Assembly: GCF_049310925.1 (NCBI RefSeq)
Contig: NZ_JBMERP010000044.1
Coordinates: 1 to 30,845, forward strand
Reading direction: 5' to 3'
Origin: Virgibacillus_F sp049310925
GTDB lineage: Bacteria > Bacillota > Bacilli > Bacillales > Amphibacillaceae
Length of the DNA: 30,845 nucleotides
The notes under the pieces are model-generated. The model was not told the origin of the DNA, made no database searches, and was given only the letters and a program-made list of their open reading frames with translations. Below are positions 14,479 to 21,991 of the stretch, piece after piece. Positions within the stretch are counted from its first letter, which is position 1. Each line of letters opens with the position of its first letter. The position numbers and the translations under genes were made by a program.

Positions 14479-15921
14479 TTATAATATTGGTGACAGTAGC
14501 CGGGAAATTGATTCTTTAAACCGAATACCTACTGTCCGTTTTTCATATAGCTTCCTGGTCATTTGGGTTGAAAGACTGATGTCCTCAAGGTAACTTTTTA
14601 AAAGTTTTCCTGCTACGGTGCTGTCATATATGAATGCGTTCCCTTCAAAGTTTAACCTAAAGCTTCGCACGTCAATATTCGCGGTTCCAACTGATGCAAT
14701 CTTACCATCCACAATAATAGTTTTTGCATGAAGGAATCCATGTTGATAGATGTATACTTCCGCTCCCGCTTTTAACATGTCACCAATGTAGGAGAGGGTT
14801 GCCCAGTACACAAAAGGATGATCTGGCTTATTTGGAATCATGATCTTAACATCGACTCCCGAAAGACAAGCAATCCGTAATGCATCTGCAAGACTTTCAT
14901 CAGGAATAAAATATGGAGTTTGAATATAGATGTACTCTTTTGCAGACATAATCATCTTAATATATCCATTTTTTATTTGTTGCCATTCAGAATCCGGACC
15001 ACTTGTAACAATTTGCATACCCACATTACCTTCAGGTTTAGCATTATAGAACCGATCGTCGTACAAGATATCATTTCGGGATGCTTGATTCCAGTCAAGA
15101 ATAAACCGTGTTTGCAGGTGATGTACCGCGTCTCCCATAATACGTAAATGGGTATCACGCCAATAACCGAATTTCTCCTTTTTCCCCAAATACTCATCAC
15201 CGATATTAAATCCACCTATGTAACCAATTTTCCCATCAATCACTGCTATTTTACGGTGATTTCGATAATTGATTTTCATGTTTATTTTGGGGATTTTTGG
15301 TGGAAAAAAGGCTTCAACCTGCCCGCCCACATTACGAATTCGCTTAATAAATTTCCTATTTAAAGTTCGGGAACCCATATCATCGTACAAGACCCGTATC
15401 TCTACACCTTCATTTGCCTTTTTCACTAATATATCAGCAATCTCTGTTCCTAAGCCATCGTAACGAATGATATAATAAAGCAAATGTATGTGGTTGCGAG
15501 CCTTTTGAAGGTCATGCATCAGCGCTTCAAATTTTTCTTTTCCATCAGTGTAGATATCTACTTTGTTATCTTGTGTAAAAATTGCATCATCATTACGCAA
15601 ATGCATATAAAACAAATCTTTATATTCAGCCATTTCTTTATGTTTAAATATAAATGTGTTCTCCTCTAAAGAACGTAATTGAGCCTGGACTGACCGTTTC
15701 ACACCAAGTTTACTCTTTGTTTCCCAAGTGAAAATCCGTTTATTACTGATTTTTTTGCCAAAAACCAAATAAAGGAAGAATCCTGCTATTGGAATAAATA
15801 ACAAAACCATCAGCCATGCCCATGTCGAAGTTGCATCTTTTCTTTCAAGAAAAATAATAGTAGTTGCAAGTGCTATATTTGATATGATAATAAAACCGAG
15901 AAGAAAAGGCAAAAATTCCAA
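14479..15921 (-). CDS. cls: Cardiolipin synthase (phospholipase D type)
   Basis: A 480-residue membrane enzyme that condenses two phosphatidylglycerol molecules to cardiolipin and glycerol. The N-terminal PLDc_N region has two membrane helices (about 3-25 and 34-55, ending FGKKIS). Two HKD motifs follow: NHRKIAVIDGKIGYIGG in the middle and HAKTIIVDGKIASVGTAN near residue 400. The two catalytic domains have the normal spacing. The start is a TTG at 15921-15919, supported by AAAGGAG nine bases upstream; no ATG fits better. Length and motifs are standard. It heads the likely two-gene unit with the thioesterase. Confidence 0.96.
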   Translation of the reverse strand: MEFLPFLLGFIIISNIALATTIIFLERKDATSTWAWLMVLLFIPIAGFFLYLVFGKKISNKRIFTWETKSKLGVKRSVQAQLRSLEENTFIFKHKEMAEYKDLFYMHLRNDDAIFTQDNKVDIYTDGKEKFEALMHDLQKARNHIHLLYYIIRYDGLGTEIADILVKKANEGVEIRVLYDDMGSRTLNRKFIKRIRNVGGQVEAFFPPKIPKINMKINYRNHRKIAVIDGKIGYIGGFNIGDEYLGKKEKFGYWRDTHLRIMGDAVHHLQTRFILDWNQASRNDILYDDRFYNAKPEGNVGMQIVTSGPDSEWQQIKNGYIKMIMSAKEYIYIQTPYFIPDESLADALRIACLSGVDVKIMIPNKPDHPFVYWATLSYIGDMLKAGAEVYIYQHGFLHAKTIIVDGKIASVGTANIDVRSFRLNFEGNAFIYDSTVAGKLLKSYLEDISLSTQMTRKLYEKRTVGIRFKESISRLLSPIL

Positions 15922-16012
15922 AGCAGTTCACTCCTTTCAATTATAGAGATAGTGAAATTTAATTTTCCTACTAACATAATATAGCACAATTCAAATGAAC
16001 TAGTCTGTAATC

Positions 16013-16143
16013 ATTAGAAAACCTGGCTTATCGTCAATTCTTAATGACGAAAGCCTTGGTTGCACTTATGCAGAAAGAAAGTTTTTTATACTTTCTTTTC
16101 TGCTTAGAAAACTTGGCTTATCATCAAAGCATTATTAACGAAG
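16013..16143. repeat. Direct repeat of about 40 bp flanking a 12-pair hairpin, upstream of the SDR gene
   Basis: TTAGAAAACCTGGCTTATC at 16014 and TTAGAAAACTTGGCTTATC at 16104 begin two related copies (16013-16052 and 16103-16143). Between them GCAGAAAGAAAG (16070-16081) pairs with CTTTCTTTTCTGC (16091-16103) apart from one bulge. The first copy also has CGTCA/TGACG arms. The second copy runs into the ribosome binding site of the next gene. Confidence 0.75.
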
Positions 16144-16154
16144 AGGTGATTTTT

Positions 16155-16709
16155 TTGAAACACGATAAATACGCACTGGTTATTGGCGGAACTGGGATGC
16201 TGGCTAAGGTATGCCAATCTTTGGTTAATACTAATTATTATGTATCCGTTGTTGGTCGCAGTACTGTTAGACATCAGCAATTAAGAAGCTCCAGTCAATA
16301 TCCTGAAAGCATACATGCTATTGCAGTTGATTACCATGATCTGGACTCTTTTAAGAAAGAGATCAAAAAAACTTTTCTGACACACGGTGCCCCAGACCTT
16401 GTCATTAGTTGGATACACGGTTCAGCACCACTCGCCCTCTCATCCCTTATTGATGAAATTGTACGAACGGAATCAAAAAAATGGAGATTATTTGATATTA
16501 AAGGAAGTTCCCGTTTTTTTAAAAATGAAAACACGCCAGTACCGGGTAATTGCCAGTACAGGCGTGTGTATTTAGGATTTAAGTTGGATGAGCACGGTTC
16601 ACGTTGGTTAACACATGATGAAATTGCATCAGGTGTTATCAAGGCCATTCGTACAGACCAGTTGGAAACGATTGTAGGAACTCTTGAACCATGGGAAAAG
16701 CGCCCTTAA
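16155..16709 (+). CDS. Short-chain dehydrogenase/reductase-like Rossmann protein
   Basis: A 184-residue protein with a nucleotide-binding start, KYALVIGGTGMLAKV. A basic residue after strand two (VVGRS) suggests NADPH. The dinucleotide motif GGTGML is clear. The SDR catalytic YxxxK is not obvious, and the protein is shorter than the usual 250 residues, so it may be a reduced family member with another role. I chose the TTG at 16155 because GAGGTG lies eight bases upstream. A longer frame from an ATG at 16044 would read through the direct-repeat element and has no ribosome binding site. The stop codon is directly adjacent to the stop of the opposing methionine gamma-lyase gene, with no base between. 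Substrate unknown. Confidence 0.8.
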   Translation: MKHDKYALVIGGTGMLAKVCQSLVNTNYYVSVVGRSTVRHQQLRSSSQYPESIHAIAVDYHDLDSFKKEIKKTFLTHGAPDLVISWIHGSAPLALSSLIDEIVRTESKKWRLFDIKGSSRFFKNENTPVPGNCQYRRVYLGFKLDEHGSRWLTHDEIASGVIKAIRTDQLETIVGTLEPWEKRP

Positions 16710-17894
16710 TTAAAGTTGATTTAGTGCTTGTTCCAGATCTTCCCAAATATCCTCCCAAGCTTCAAGTCCAACAGAAAGGCGGATTAACTGGTCAGTTATG
16801 CCCATTTGATTTCTAACCGTCTCTGGGATAACAGAATGTGTCATTGTTGCTGGATGCTCAATAAGTGTTTCTGCGTCACCTAAACTTACTGCGATTTTTA
16901 AAAACGACAGCTTATTCAGTAAGAACTGGGCATCCTTCTTCGTCCCCTTTATTGTAAAGGAAATGATGCCACCTCCACGTTTCATTTGCTTTTTATAGAT
17001 TGGATAGTCTGCATGGTCAGGGTCACTTGGATAATAAACACGATCAACTTTCGAATGATCAATTAGTTTACCGAAAATATTCTCAGCATTGTCCGAATGA
17101 CGATCCAATCTGATTGGCAACGTTTTTAATCCTCGAAGCAACAACCAGGCATCAAAAGGAGAAATAATCCCTCCGATATCTTTTTGAGTAGTCATTGCAA
17201 CTGAATCTAAAAAGTCTTTCTTTCCAACAACTAAACCAGCCACTACGTCACCGTGACCGCCAATATATTTCGTTGCACTATGAATGACTACATCACACCC
17301 AAGTTCCAGGGGTTGCTGTAGATACGGGGATGAAAATGTGTTATCAACTACTACTGGAATATTAAATTCCCTTGCCACATCTGAAACCATTTTAAGATCA
17401 ATCAGTTTCATTGTAGGATTGATCGGTGTCTCTACATATATACAAGCTGTTTCTGGCCTAATTAATGCTCTAATTGCGGCTTCAGAATCCATCGCCGAAA
17501 AATCATGTGCTATATTATACTTTTCTTTCATCATAGTTAATAATCCAAATGTACACCCATACAAACCTGATGAGCAGACAATATGATCATTTGCTTTAGT
17601 AAGTGCGATTAACACTGCAGACACTGCTGCCATACCTGATCCAAACGCAAGCCCACGTTCTCCCTGTTCTAATGCAGCAATACGTTCCTCTAACACCGAA
17701 ACTGTTGGATTGCCAAGTCTTGAGTAAATATAGCCATCCTCTTCCCCAGCAAAACGACGTTCACCCTGTTCAGCAGTATCAAAGGTAAATGTAGAAGTTT
17801 GGAATAAAGGCGTAGATAAACTACCTAGCATTTCTTTAGCATCATAGCCCTCGTGTATTGCTGTTGTTTCGAATCGTTTTGATTTGTTACTCAT
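16710..17894 (-). CDS. mdeA: Methionine gamma-lyase (PLP-dependent)
   Basis: A cytoplasmic PLP enzyme of 394 residues that splits L-methionine to 2-oxobutyrate, methanethiol and ammonia. It belongs to the Cys/Met metabolism fold-type I family. The PLP lysine is K209 in SATKYIGGHGD, preceded by VVVDNTFSSPY. The segment LYGCTFGLL contains C114, equivalent to the cysteine that marks methionine gamma-lyases rather than cystathionine lyases. I start it at the ATG at 17892-17894, preceded by GGGGGAG; an ATG ten codons upstream is less well placed. The gene is divergent from rarD and shares its control region. Related enzymes also act on homocysteine or cystathionine, so some substrate doubt remains. 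Confidence 0.92.
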   Translation of the reverse strand: MSNKSKRFETTAIHEGYDAKEMLGSLSTPLFQTSTFTFDTAEQGERRFAGEEDGYIYSRLGNPTVSVLEERIAALEQGERGLAFGSGMAAVSAVLIALTKANDHIVCSSGLYGCTFGLLTMMKEKYNIAHDFSAMDSEAAIRALIRPETACIYVETPINPTMKLIDLKMVSDVAREFNIPVVVDNTFSSPYLQQPLELGCDVVIHSATKYIGGHGDVVAGLVVGKKDFLDSVAMTTQKDIGGIISPFDAWLLLRGLKTLPIRLDRHSDNAENIFGKLIDHSKVDRVYYPSDPDHADYPIYKKQMKRGGGIISFTIKGTKKDAQFLLNKLSFLKIAVSLGDAETLIEHPATMTHSVIPETVRNQMGITDQLIRLSVGLEAWEDIWEDLEQALNQL

Positions 17895-17982
17895 AATATT
17901 CTCCCCCATAGGAAAACCCATCACCTCAATATAAAGAGAATAATGGCGCTTTCTTGTACTTTCTTCAATCTTTAAATGTGTG

Positions 17983-18136
17983 CTTCCTATCTATCTCTAT
18001 AATAGATGATTAACCTCTACTTTGAAAGCGATTTCTTTTAATTCTTAAAGACTAAGGTTATTGCAATTTGCAGTAAAAGAATCTAAACTAATCTTACTTT
18101 GTTTTTCATAACTTAAGAGTTGTATAGATAGGAAGT
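17983..18136. repeat. Perfect 12-bp inverted repeat bracketing the mdeA/rarD divergent promoter region
   Basis: CTTCCTATCTAT (17983-17994) is the exact reverse complement of ATAGATAGGAAG (18125-18136). Each copy lies at the 5' end of one of the two divergent transcripts, so both messages would begin with the same motif. In the rarD copy AGGAAG also serves as the ribosome binding site. Confidence 0.75.
17999..18036 (-). promoter_or_regulatory. Predicted mdeA promoter with overlapping cre box
   Basis: Minus strand TTTCAA (18027-18022), 17-base spacer, TATTAT (18004-17999). The plus-strand TGAAAGCGATTTCT (18023-18036) is an exact match to the cre consensus TGNAANCGNWNNCW and covers the -35 box. 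Catabolite repression by CcpA is the likely reading. Confidence 0.6.
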
Positions 18137-18144
18137 GTTATAAA

Positions 18145-19050
18145 ATGAATCTTACTGATGAAAAAAGTGGAATAATATATACTGCCTGCGCCTATCTACT
18201 TTGGGGATTTTTACCTATATATTGGAAGCTTATACAAAACGTCCCTGCAGGTGAGATATTAGCTCACCGCATTGTCTGGTCATTTTTATTTATGATTGCC
18301 GTAACTCTTGTAATGCGAAAAGGGAAGGCTTTTATAAAGGAATGCAAATTAATTGTTAGAGATAAAAAGAAACTGATCGGAATTTCGCTTGCATCGGTTA
18401 TGATCAGTATAAATTGGTTAACCTACATCTGGGCTGTAAATAGTGATCACGTAATTCAAGCGAGCTTGGGATATTACATAAATCCATTAGTAAGTATATT
18501 ACTAGGTATAATTGTCTTAAAAGAAACGTTGACCCAGCGACAACTTCTTTCCTTTATCCTCGCTGGTATCGGGGTTATTTATCTAACCTTTAGTTATGGC
18601 GTGTTTCCATGGGTTTCTCTTTTACTCGCGTTCAGCTTTGGGTTCTATGGACTGTTGAAGAAAATGGTTGATATTGGTGCGATGTTTGGGTTAGCAATCG
18701 AGACAATGATTGTCACTCCAATTGCCCTAATATATGTTAGTTTGTTTAGTGAAAACATATTTACAAAAAGTGCAATTTCATCAGACACAAATTTGTTACT
18801 TATTGGTGCTGGTGTGGTGACTGCCATACCATTATTATTGTTTGCGAGCGGGGCAAAAAAGATCCCTCTTTCTATGGTAGGATTCCTACAGTACATTGCG
18901 CCTACAATTATGCTAGTCTTAGGTGTATTCGTTTACCACGAAACATTTTCGATTTCTCATTTAATTTCCTTTATTTTAATCTGGATTGCATTAATTATTT
19001 ATATGGGTTCAGCGTATAGAAGACCATCAAAAAGAAAAGCAAAAGCATAG
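18145..19050 (+). CDS. rarD: EamA/RarD family drug/metabolite transporter
   Basis: A 301-residue membrane protein with ten predicted helices arranged as two EamA halves. The RarD signature is visible at the start: GIIYTACAYLLWGFLPIYWKL, then ILAHRIVWSFLFM and SINWLTYIWAVNSDHVIQASLGYYINPLVSILLG. The C-terminus is basic (YRRPSKRKAKA), expected to face the cytoplasm. The family exports metabolites or drugs, and the true substrate of RarD proteins is generally unknown. The ATG follows AGGAAGTGTTATAAA, a modest ribosome binding site within the shared inverted-repeat motif. Divergence from methionine gamma-lyase raises the possibility that it exports a product of methionine breakdown, but that is only context. 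Confidence 0.93.
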   Translation: MNLTDEKSGIIYTACAYLLWGFLPIYWKLIQNVPAGEILAHRIVWSFLFMIAVTLVMRKGKAFIKECKLIVRDKKKLIGISLASVMISINWLTYIWAVNSDHVIQASLGYYINPLVSILLGIIVLKETLTQRQLLSFILAGIGVIYLTFSYGVFPWVSLLLAFSFGFYGLLKKMVDIGAMFGLAIETMIVTPIALIYVSLFSENIFTKSAISSDTNLLLIGAGVVTAIPLLLFASGAKKIPLSMVGFLQYIAPTIMLVLGVFVYHETFSISHLISFILIWIALIIYMGSAYRRPSKRKAKA

Positions 19051-19193
19051 CCTATGGAAAAGATAAATGAAATTAAGTGTTACATCTACTTTTAAGGATA
19101 ATTTCCATTAAATTAGGGTATACACATTTAGTGACATTTGTACGTTAACCATTTAATACTTCAGAAAATAAACTATTCGTAGGTGTGATCATC

Positions 19194-20090
19194 GTGAAAA
19201 AAAAGATTGTTATAACCGTCATTGGGGTATTTATAATTGGCTTAACCATTTTTTTAGTACTATCCAATACAAACTCCACTATTGAAAAGGCAATAGATGA
19301 CGCAAAAATTGAAGATAAAAAAGAAAAACCAGATAAAAAAATAGAAAAAAGTGAGCCAAATCAAAAAAAAGAAATAGAACCAGAGGATAATGTTGCCAAT
19401 AAAGTGAAAGACTTGGTAACGGGTGCTGTGCAGGAGACTGTTCAATTCTTCACAGAAACCGAAGCGCATGTTGTGGCAATTGGCGATTCATTAACGGAAG
19501 GTATTGGTGATGAAACTGGCACTGGTGGGTATGTCGGCATGCTGAATAATGCTTTAAACTCAACCGATGAAAATGCTGTTGAGTTTACAAAATATGGTAA
19601 GCGGGGACGTCGCTCTGACCAGCTTTTAGAAAAATTAAAAGACCCCGAGGTGAAAGCTTCTATATCCGATGCAGATATCGTTTTAATTACAATAGGTGCT
19701 AATGATATTATGAAAGTTATGAAGGAAAATTTTACAAACATTACATCAGATGACTTTAGCAAGGCGCGGATTTCATATGAGGATCGTTTGAAAAAAATAT
19801 TTGAAAAAATATATTCAATAAATCCACGAGCCGAAGTTTATTTACTAGGATTTTACGACCCATTTGGTAGATATTTCCCACAAGTCAAAGAACTTGGAGT
19901 CATTGTAGAAAACTGGAATGCAACTGGCAAAAAAATAACAGAGCAATACAACAATGCAACATTCGTTCCGACAATTGACCTATTCGACGACCGAAATGTG
20001 GATCTATTTTGGAAAGATAACTTCCACCCAAACTACAGAGGATACCACCGAATAGCAGAAAGAGTACTAGAATACCTGCATGAAGAATAG
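19194..20090 (+). CDS. ypmR: Membrane-anchored SGNH/GDSL hydrolase (YpmR-like)
   Basis: A 298-residue predicted extracytoplasmic esterase or lipase anchored by one N-terminal helix (KKKIVITVIGVFIIGLTIFL). A charged linker rich in lysine and glutamate (about 28-70) leads to the SGNH domain. Catalytic blocks are visible: AIGDSLTEG (nucleophile serine), TIGANDIM (block III) and DNFHPNYRGY (Asp-x-x-His). I favour the GTG at 19194, with TAGGTG eight bases upstream, over the GTG at 19185. In B. subtilis ypmR is followed closely by ypmS. Here the pair is kept but is separated by 605 bases of structured repeats that start at the G of the TAG stop codon. The natural substrate is unknown. Confidence 0.9.
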   Translation: MKKKIVITVIGVFIIGLTIFLVLSNTNSTIEKAIDDAKIEDKKEKPDKKIEKSEPNQKKEIEPEDNVANKVKDLVTGAVQETVQFFTETEAHVVAIGDSLTEGIGDETGTGGYVGMLNNALNSTDENAVEFTKYGKRGRRSDQLLEKLKDPEVKASISDADIVLITIGANDIMKVMKENFTNITSDDFSKARISYEDRLKKIFEKIYSINPRAEVYLLGFYDPFGRYFPQVKELGVIVENWNATGKKITEQYNNATFVPTIDLFDDRNVDLFWKDNFHPNYRGYHRIAERVLEYLHEE

Positions 20091-20614
20091 AAAAGCGGAG
20101 GCGACTGGTTAGCGACGTACGAATAGATAGGACTGGGAACAGTACATTGATCTTTACGTACGTTCACCAGGACTAACTATTTGCTAGTCGCTAGGAGCCG
20201 AAGCTAGACAATGAAAAGCGGAGCGGGCTTGGTAGCGGCGACATGCGTAAGCAAGAGACCGTAGAGCACATGGGCTTCGTGCTCGTAGTGTCAATTGCTT
20301 ACGTCACGAGCCGCTAGCCCGCGTAGCTAGACACGAAAAGCGGTGGCGACTGATCTGGGGTGACACGCATAAGCAAGGAACCGTAGAGTGCATGCTCTTA
20401 GCACTCGGAGTGTTCATTGCTTATGTCGCTAACCCCAAGGAGCCGAAGCTAGACACGAAAAGCGGAGAGGGCTTGGTAGTGACGACAAGCATAGTTAAGA
20501 GACCGTAAAGCACATGCCCTTAGTGCTCGGAGTGTCTATTAACTATGTCTCGAGTCTCTGGCCCTCGCAGCTAGACAACGAAAAGCGGTGGCGACTGGAT
20601 GGGGTGACACGCAT
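20090..20614. repeat. Tandem array of about 122-bp structured repeats (four full units plus one truncated)
   Basis: Units begin GAAAAGCGG at 20090, 20213, 20335, 20457 and 20580, and the full ones end AGCTAGACA plus one or two bases. They are 123, 122, 122 and 123 bases; the fifth stops near 20614. Each folds into a long hairpin with outer, middle and inner stems. The middle stem is CGTAAGCAA/TTGCTTACG in unit 2, CATAAGCAA/TTGCTTATG in unit 3 and CATAGTTAA/TTAACTATG in unit 4. Pairing is thus kept while sequence changes. Inner stems GAGCAC/GTGCTC (unit 2) and GAGTGC/GCACTC (unit 3) behave the same way. There is no long reading frame and no transposase. Confidence 0.95.
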
Positions 20615-20695
20615 TCCGTAATTTTAGTTTTTACGAAGGTAAACAGCAACAAAACTCACTTATATAATAGCTTTAAGAAAGAAAGGTGGGCAGCC

Positions 20696-21325
20696 ATGAA
20701 AAGACAAAACAAACAACCAAAATCAAAATGGAAGAAACTATTCTATACCTTGCTCACTGTTAATATTGTTATCGTAGCCGTTATTATTTCATTTATTTTC
20801 TGGCCAGTTTCAGATTCAACAATACCTTCTCAGGAAAAGGTGGACGAACAAAAAAGCTCACAATTTATTGTGAGGACAACAAAGAGCAATTTAAATGATT
20901 TAGTAAATGCTTACCTCGATAAACTTCTTGATAATACACGCCATCATTATAGTATTGAATTAGAAGAAGATGTTCATTTATTAGGAGAGCTTCCTGTATT
21001 TTCCACAACCATTCCGCTCTCTGTCCATTTTGAGCCGATTGTTCAGGAAAACGGGGATGTCATTTTGGAACAAAAGTCTATTTCAGTTGGTTTATTGGAA
21101 CTCCCTAACCAAAAAATTATGGAATATATCAAAAAATACCTACCAATGCCAAAGTGGGTAACAGTTAATCCAAAAGAAGAAGAAATTTATGTGGCGGTAA
21201 CAAATATGGATATTCGAAGCAATTTTAAAGTAAGCATAGAGCATCTGGACTTAGAAGCTAACAATCTTGCATTTAAAATACATGTACCCTACCAAACGTT
21301 AGGAATAAAACCTAACAATTATTAA
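20696..21325 (+). CDS. ypmS: YpmS family protein (DUF2140), membrane-anchored
   Basis: A 209-residue protein of unknown function that matches the YpmS/DUF2140 family. A basic N-terminus (MKRQNKQPKSKWKKLF) precedes a membrane helix (TLLTVNIVIVAVIISFIFWPV). An extracytoplasmic domain follows with features such as FIVRTTKSNLNDLVNAYLDK, ELPVFSTTIPLSVHFEP and ISVGLLELPNQKIMEYIKKYLPMPKWV. I chose the ATG at 20696, preceded by AAAGGTGGG; the longer frame from 20588 starts inside the truncated repeat unit and has no support. It is normally encoded next to ypmR, suggesting a shared envelope role. With the repeat array between them, transcription from the ypmR promoter may no longer reach it; a weak TATAAT box lies at about 20663. 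Confidence 0.88.
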   Translation: MKRQNKQPKSKWKKLFYTLLTVNIVIVAVIISFIFWPVSDSTIPSQEKVDEQKSSQFIVRTTKSNLNDLVNAYLDKLLDNTRHHYSIELEEDVHLLGELPVFSTTIPLSVHFEPIVQENGDVILEQKSISVGLLELPNQKIMEYIKKYLPMPKWVTVNPKEEEIYVAVTNMDIRSNFKVSIEHLDLEANNLAFKIHVPYQTLGIKPNNY

Positions 21326-21340
21326 CGCAAGTTAAAATTC

Positions 21341-21370
21341 AAAAAGAGCCACCTACAAATGTAGTGGCTC
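21341..21370 (-). terminator. Intrinsic terminator between ypmS and the papain-fold gene
   Basis: GAGCCA/TGGCTC plus CTAC/GTAG with a bulged C and a four-base loop. The minus strand has a five-T tail (21345-21341), so it mainly serves the gene at 21395-21991. On the plus strand the tail is weak. Confidence 0.8.
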
Positions 21371-21394
21371 CCTTCTATCGAATTACGAAACGTT

Positions 21395-21991
21395 TTACCT
21401 TTGATAATAAGAATGTAATGATTGCCTTGGTAACACTGTATTTCTTATTAAGCTAGGTTCAACAACACGAGTTTTATATTCTGCAAGTTTACCTTGATAG
21501 ACCAGCTGCAGACCAGATAATCCTCTGATGTCTGCCGGAGTTGTAAAACATTCCGGTTTTGAAAGTTTAAATCCTTCTACTTCACGCAATACAGTTGCAA
21601 CAAATTGCGAACAAAACATTGCGTGATCACGATTTATTTCAATTTGTAGTATGACACCAAAAAGTCCTAAGAAGTTATATTTATAATTGCCAGCTTGAAG
21701 CTCAATTTCTTTTATGTTTGTTTGAACCTTTTCAAATTCTGCATCAGACAAATGATAGGCATAAATTGCACAAGATGCATTTTTTAAAAAATCACTGTGA
21801 ATATTTTCCCTCACAAATCCCCCGGTGAACGGATTTCTTGGATTTTTTCTACCGAAACTATAGACTTCCAACAATTCCTCATCAAAAGCGATGGATACGT
21901 GGTTTAAGCCTTCTTTCGTACAATAATTTATTGCACGCGATAAATAAGTTCCAGTATCTGTAAAGAGAAAGTAAAGCGTTCTTCCTCCCAT
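21395..21991 (-). CDS. Permuted papain-fold (NlpC/P60-like, YiiX/YaeF type) protein
   Basis: A 198-residue soluble protein without signal peptide. An N-terminal histidine block (LNHVSIAFDEELLEVYSFGR, H31) comes before a C-terminal cysteine block (HAMFCSQFVATVL, C127). That order is the hallmark of circularly permuted NlpC/P60 or LRAT-like papain folds, which cut or form amide or acyl bonds. FTTPADIRG after the cysteine also fits this group. The family assignment rests on these motifs only; the substrate could be a peptide, peptidoglycan fragment or lipid. The ATG follows GGAGGGGAATACC. It is a single gene, convergent with ypmS, with a terminator directly after it. Confidence 0.72.
   Translation of the reverse strand: MGGRTLYFLFTDTGTYLSRAINYCTKEGLNHVSIAFDEELLEVYSFGRKNPRNPFTGGFVRENIHSDFLKNASCAIYAYHLSDAEFEKVQTNIKEIELQAGNYKYNFLGLFGVILQIEINRDHAMFCSQFVATVLREVEGFKLSKPECFTTPADIRGLSGLQLVYQGKLAEYKTRVVEPSLIRNTVLPRQSLHSYYQR

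Noticed and set aside
16044..16154. Longer N-terminus for the SDR-like protein
   Set aside because: It reads through the direct repeat and hairpin and has no ribosome binding site. GAGGTG supports the TTG at 16155.
17925..18144. SAM (S-box) riboswitch upstream of methionine gamma-lyase
   Set aside because: None of the conserved S-box core segments and no leader terminator were found. The promoter, cre box and 12-bp inverted repeat explain the region better.
20588..20695. Longer N-terminus for YpmS starting at 20588
   Set aside because: It would begin inside the truncated repeat unit with no ribosome binding site. The ATG at 20696 has AAAGGTGGG and gives a normal basic N-terminus plus membrane helix.
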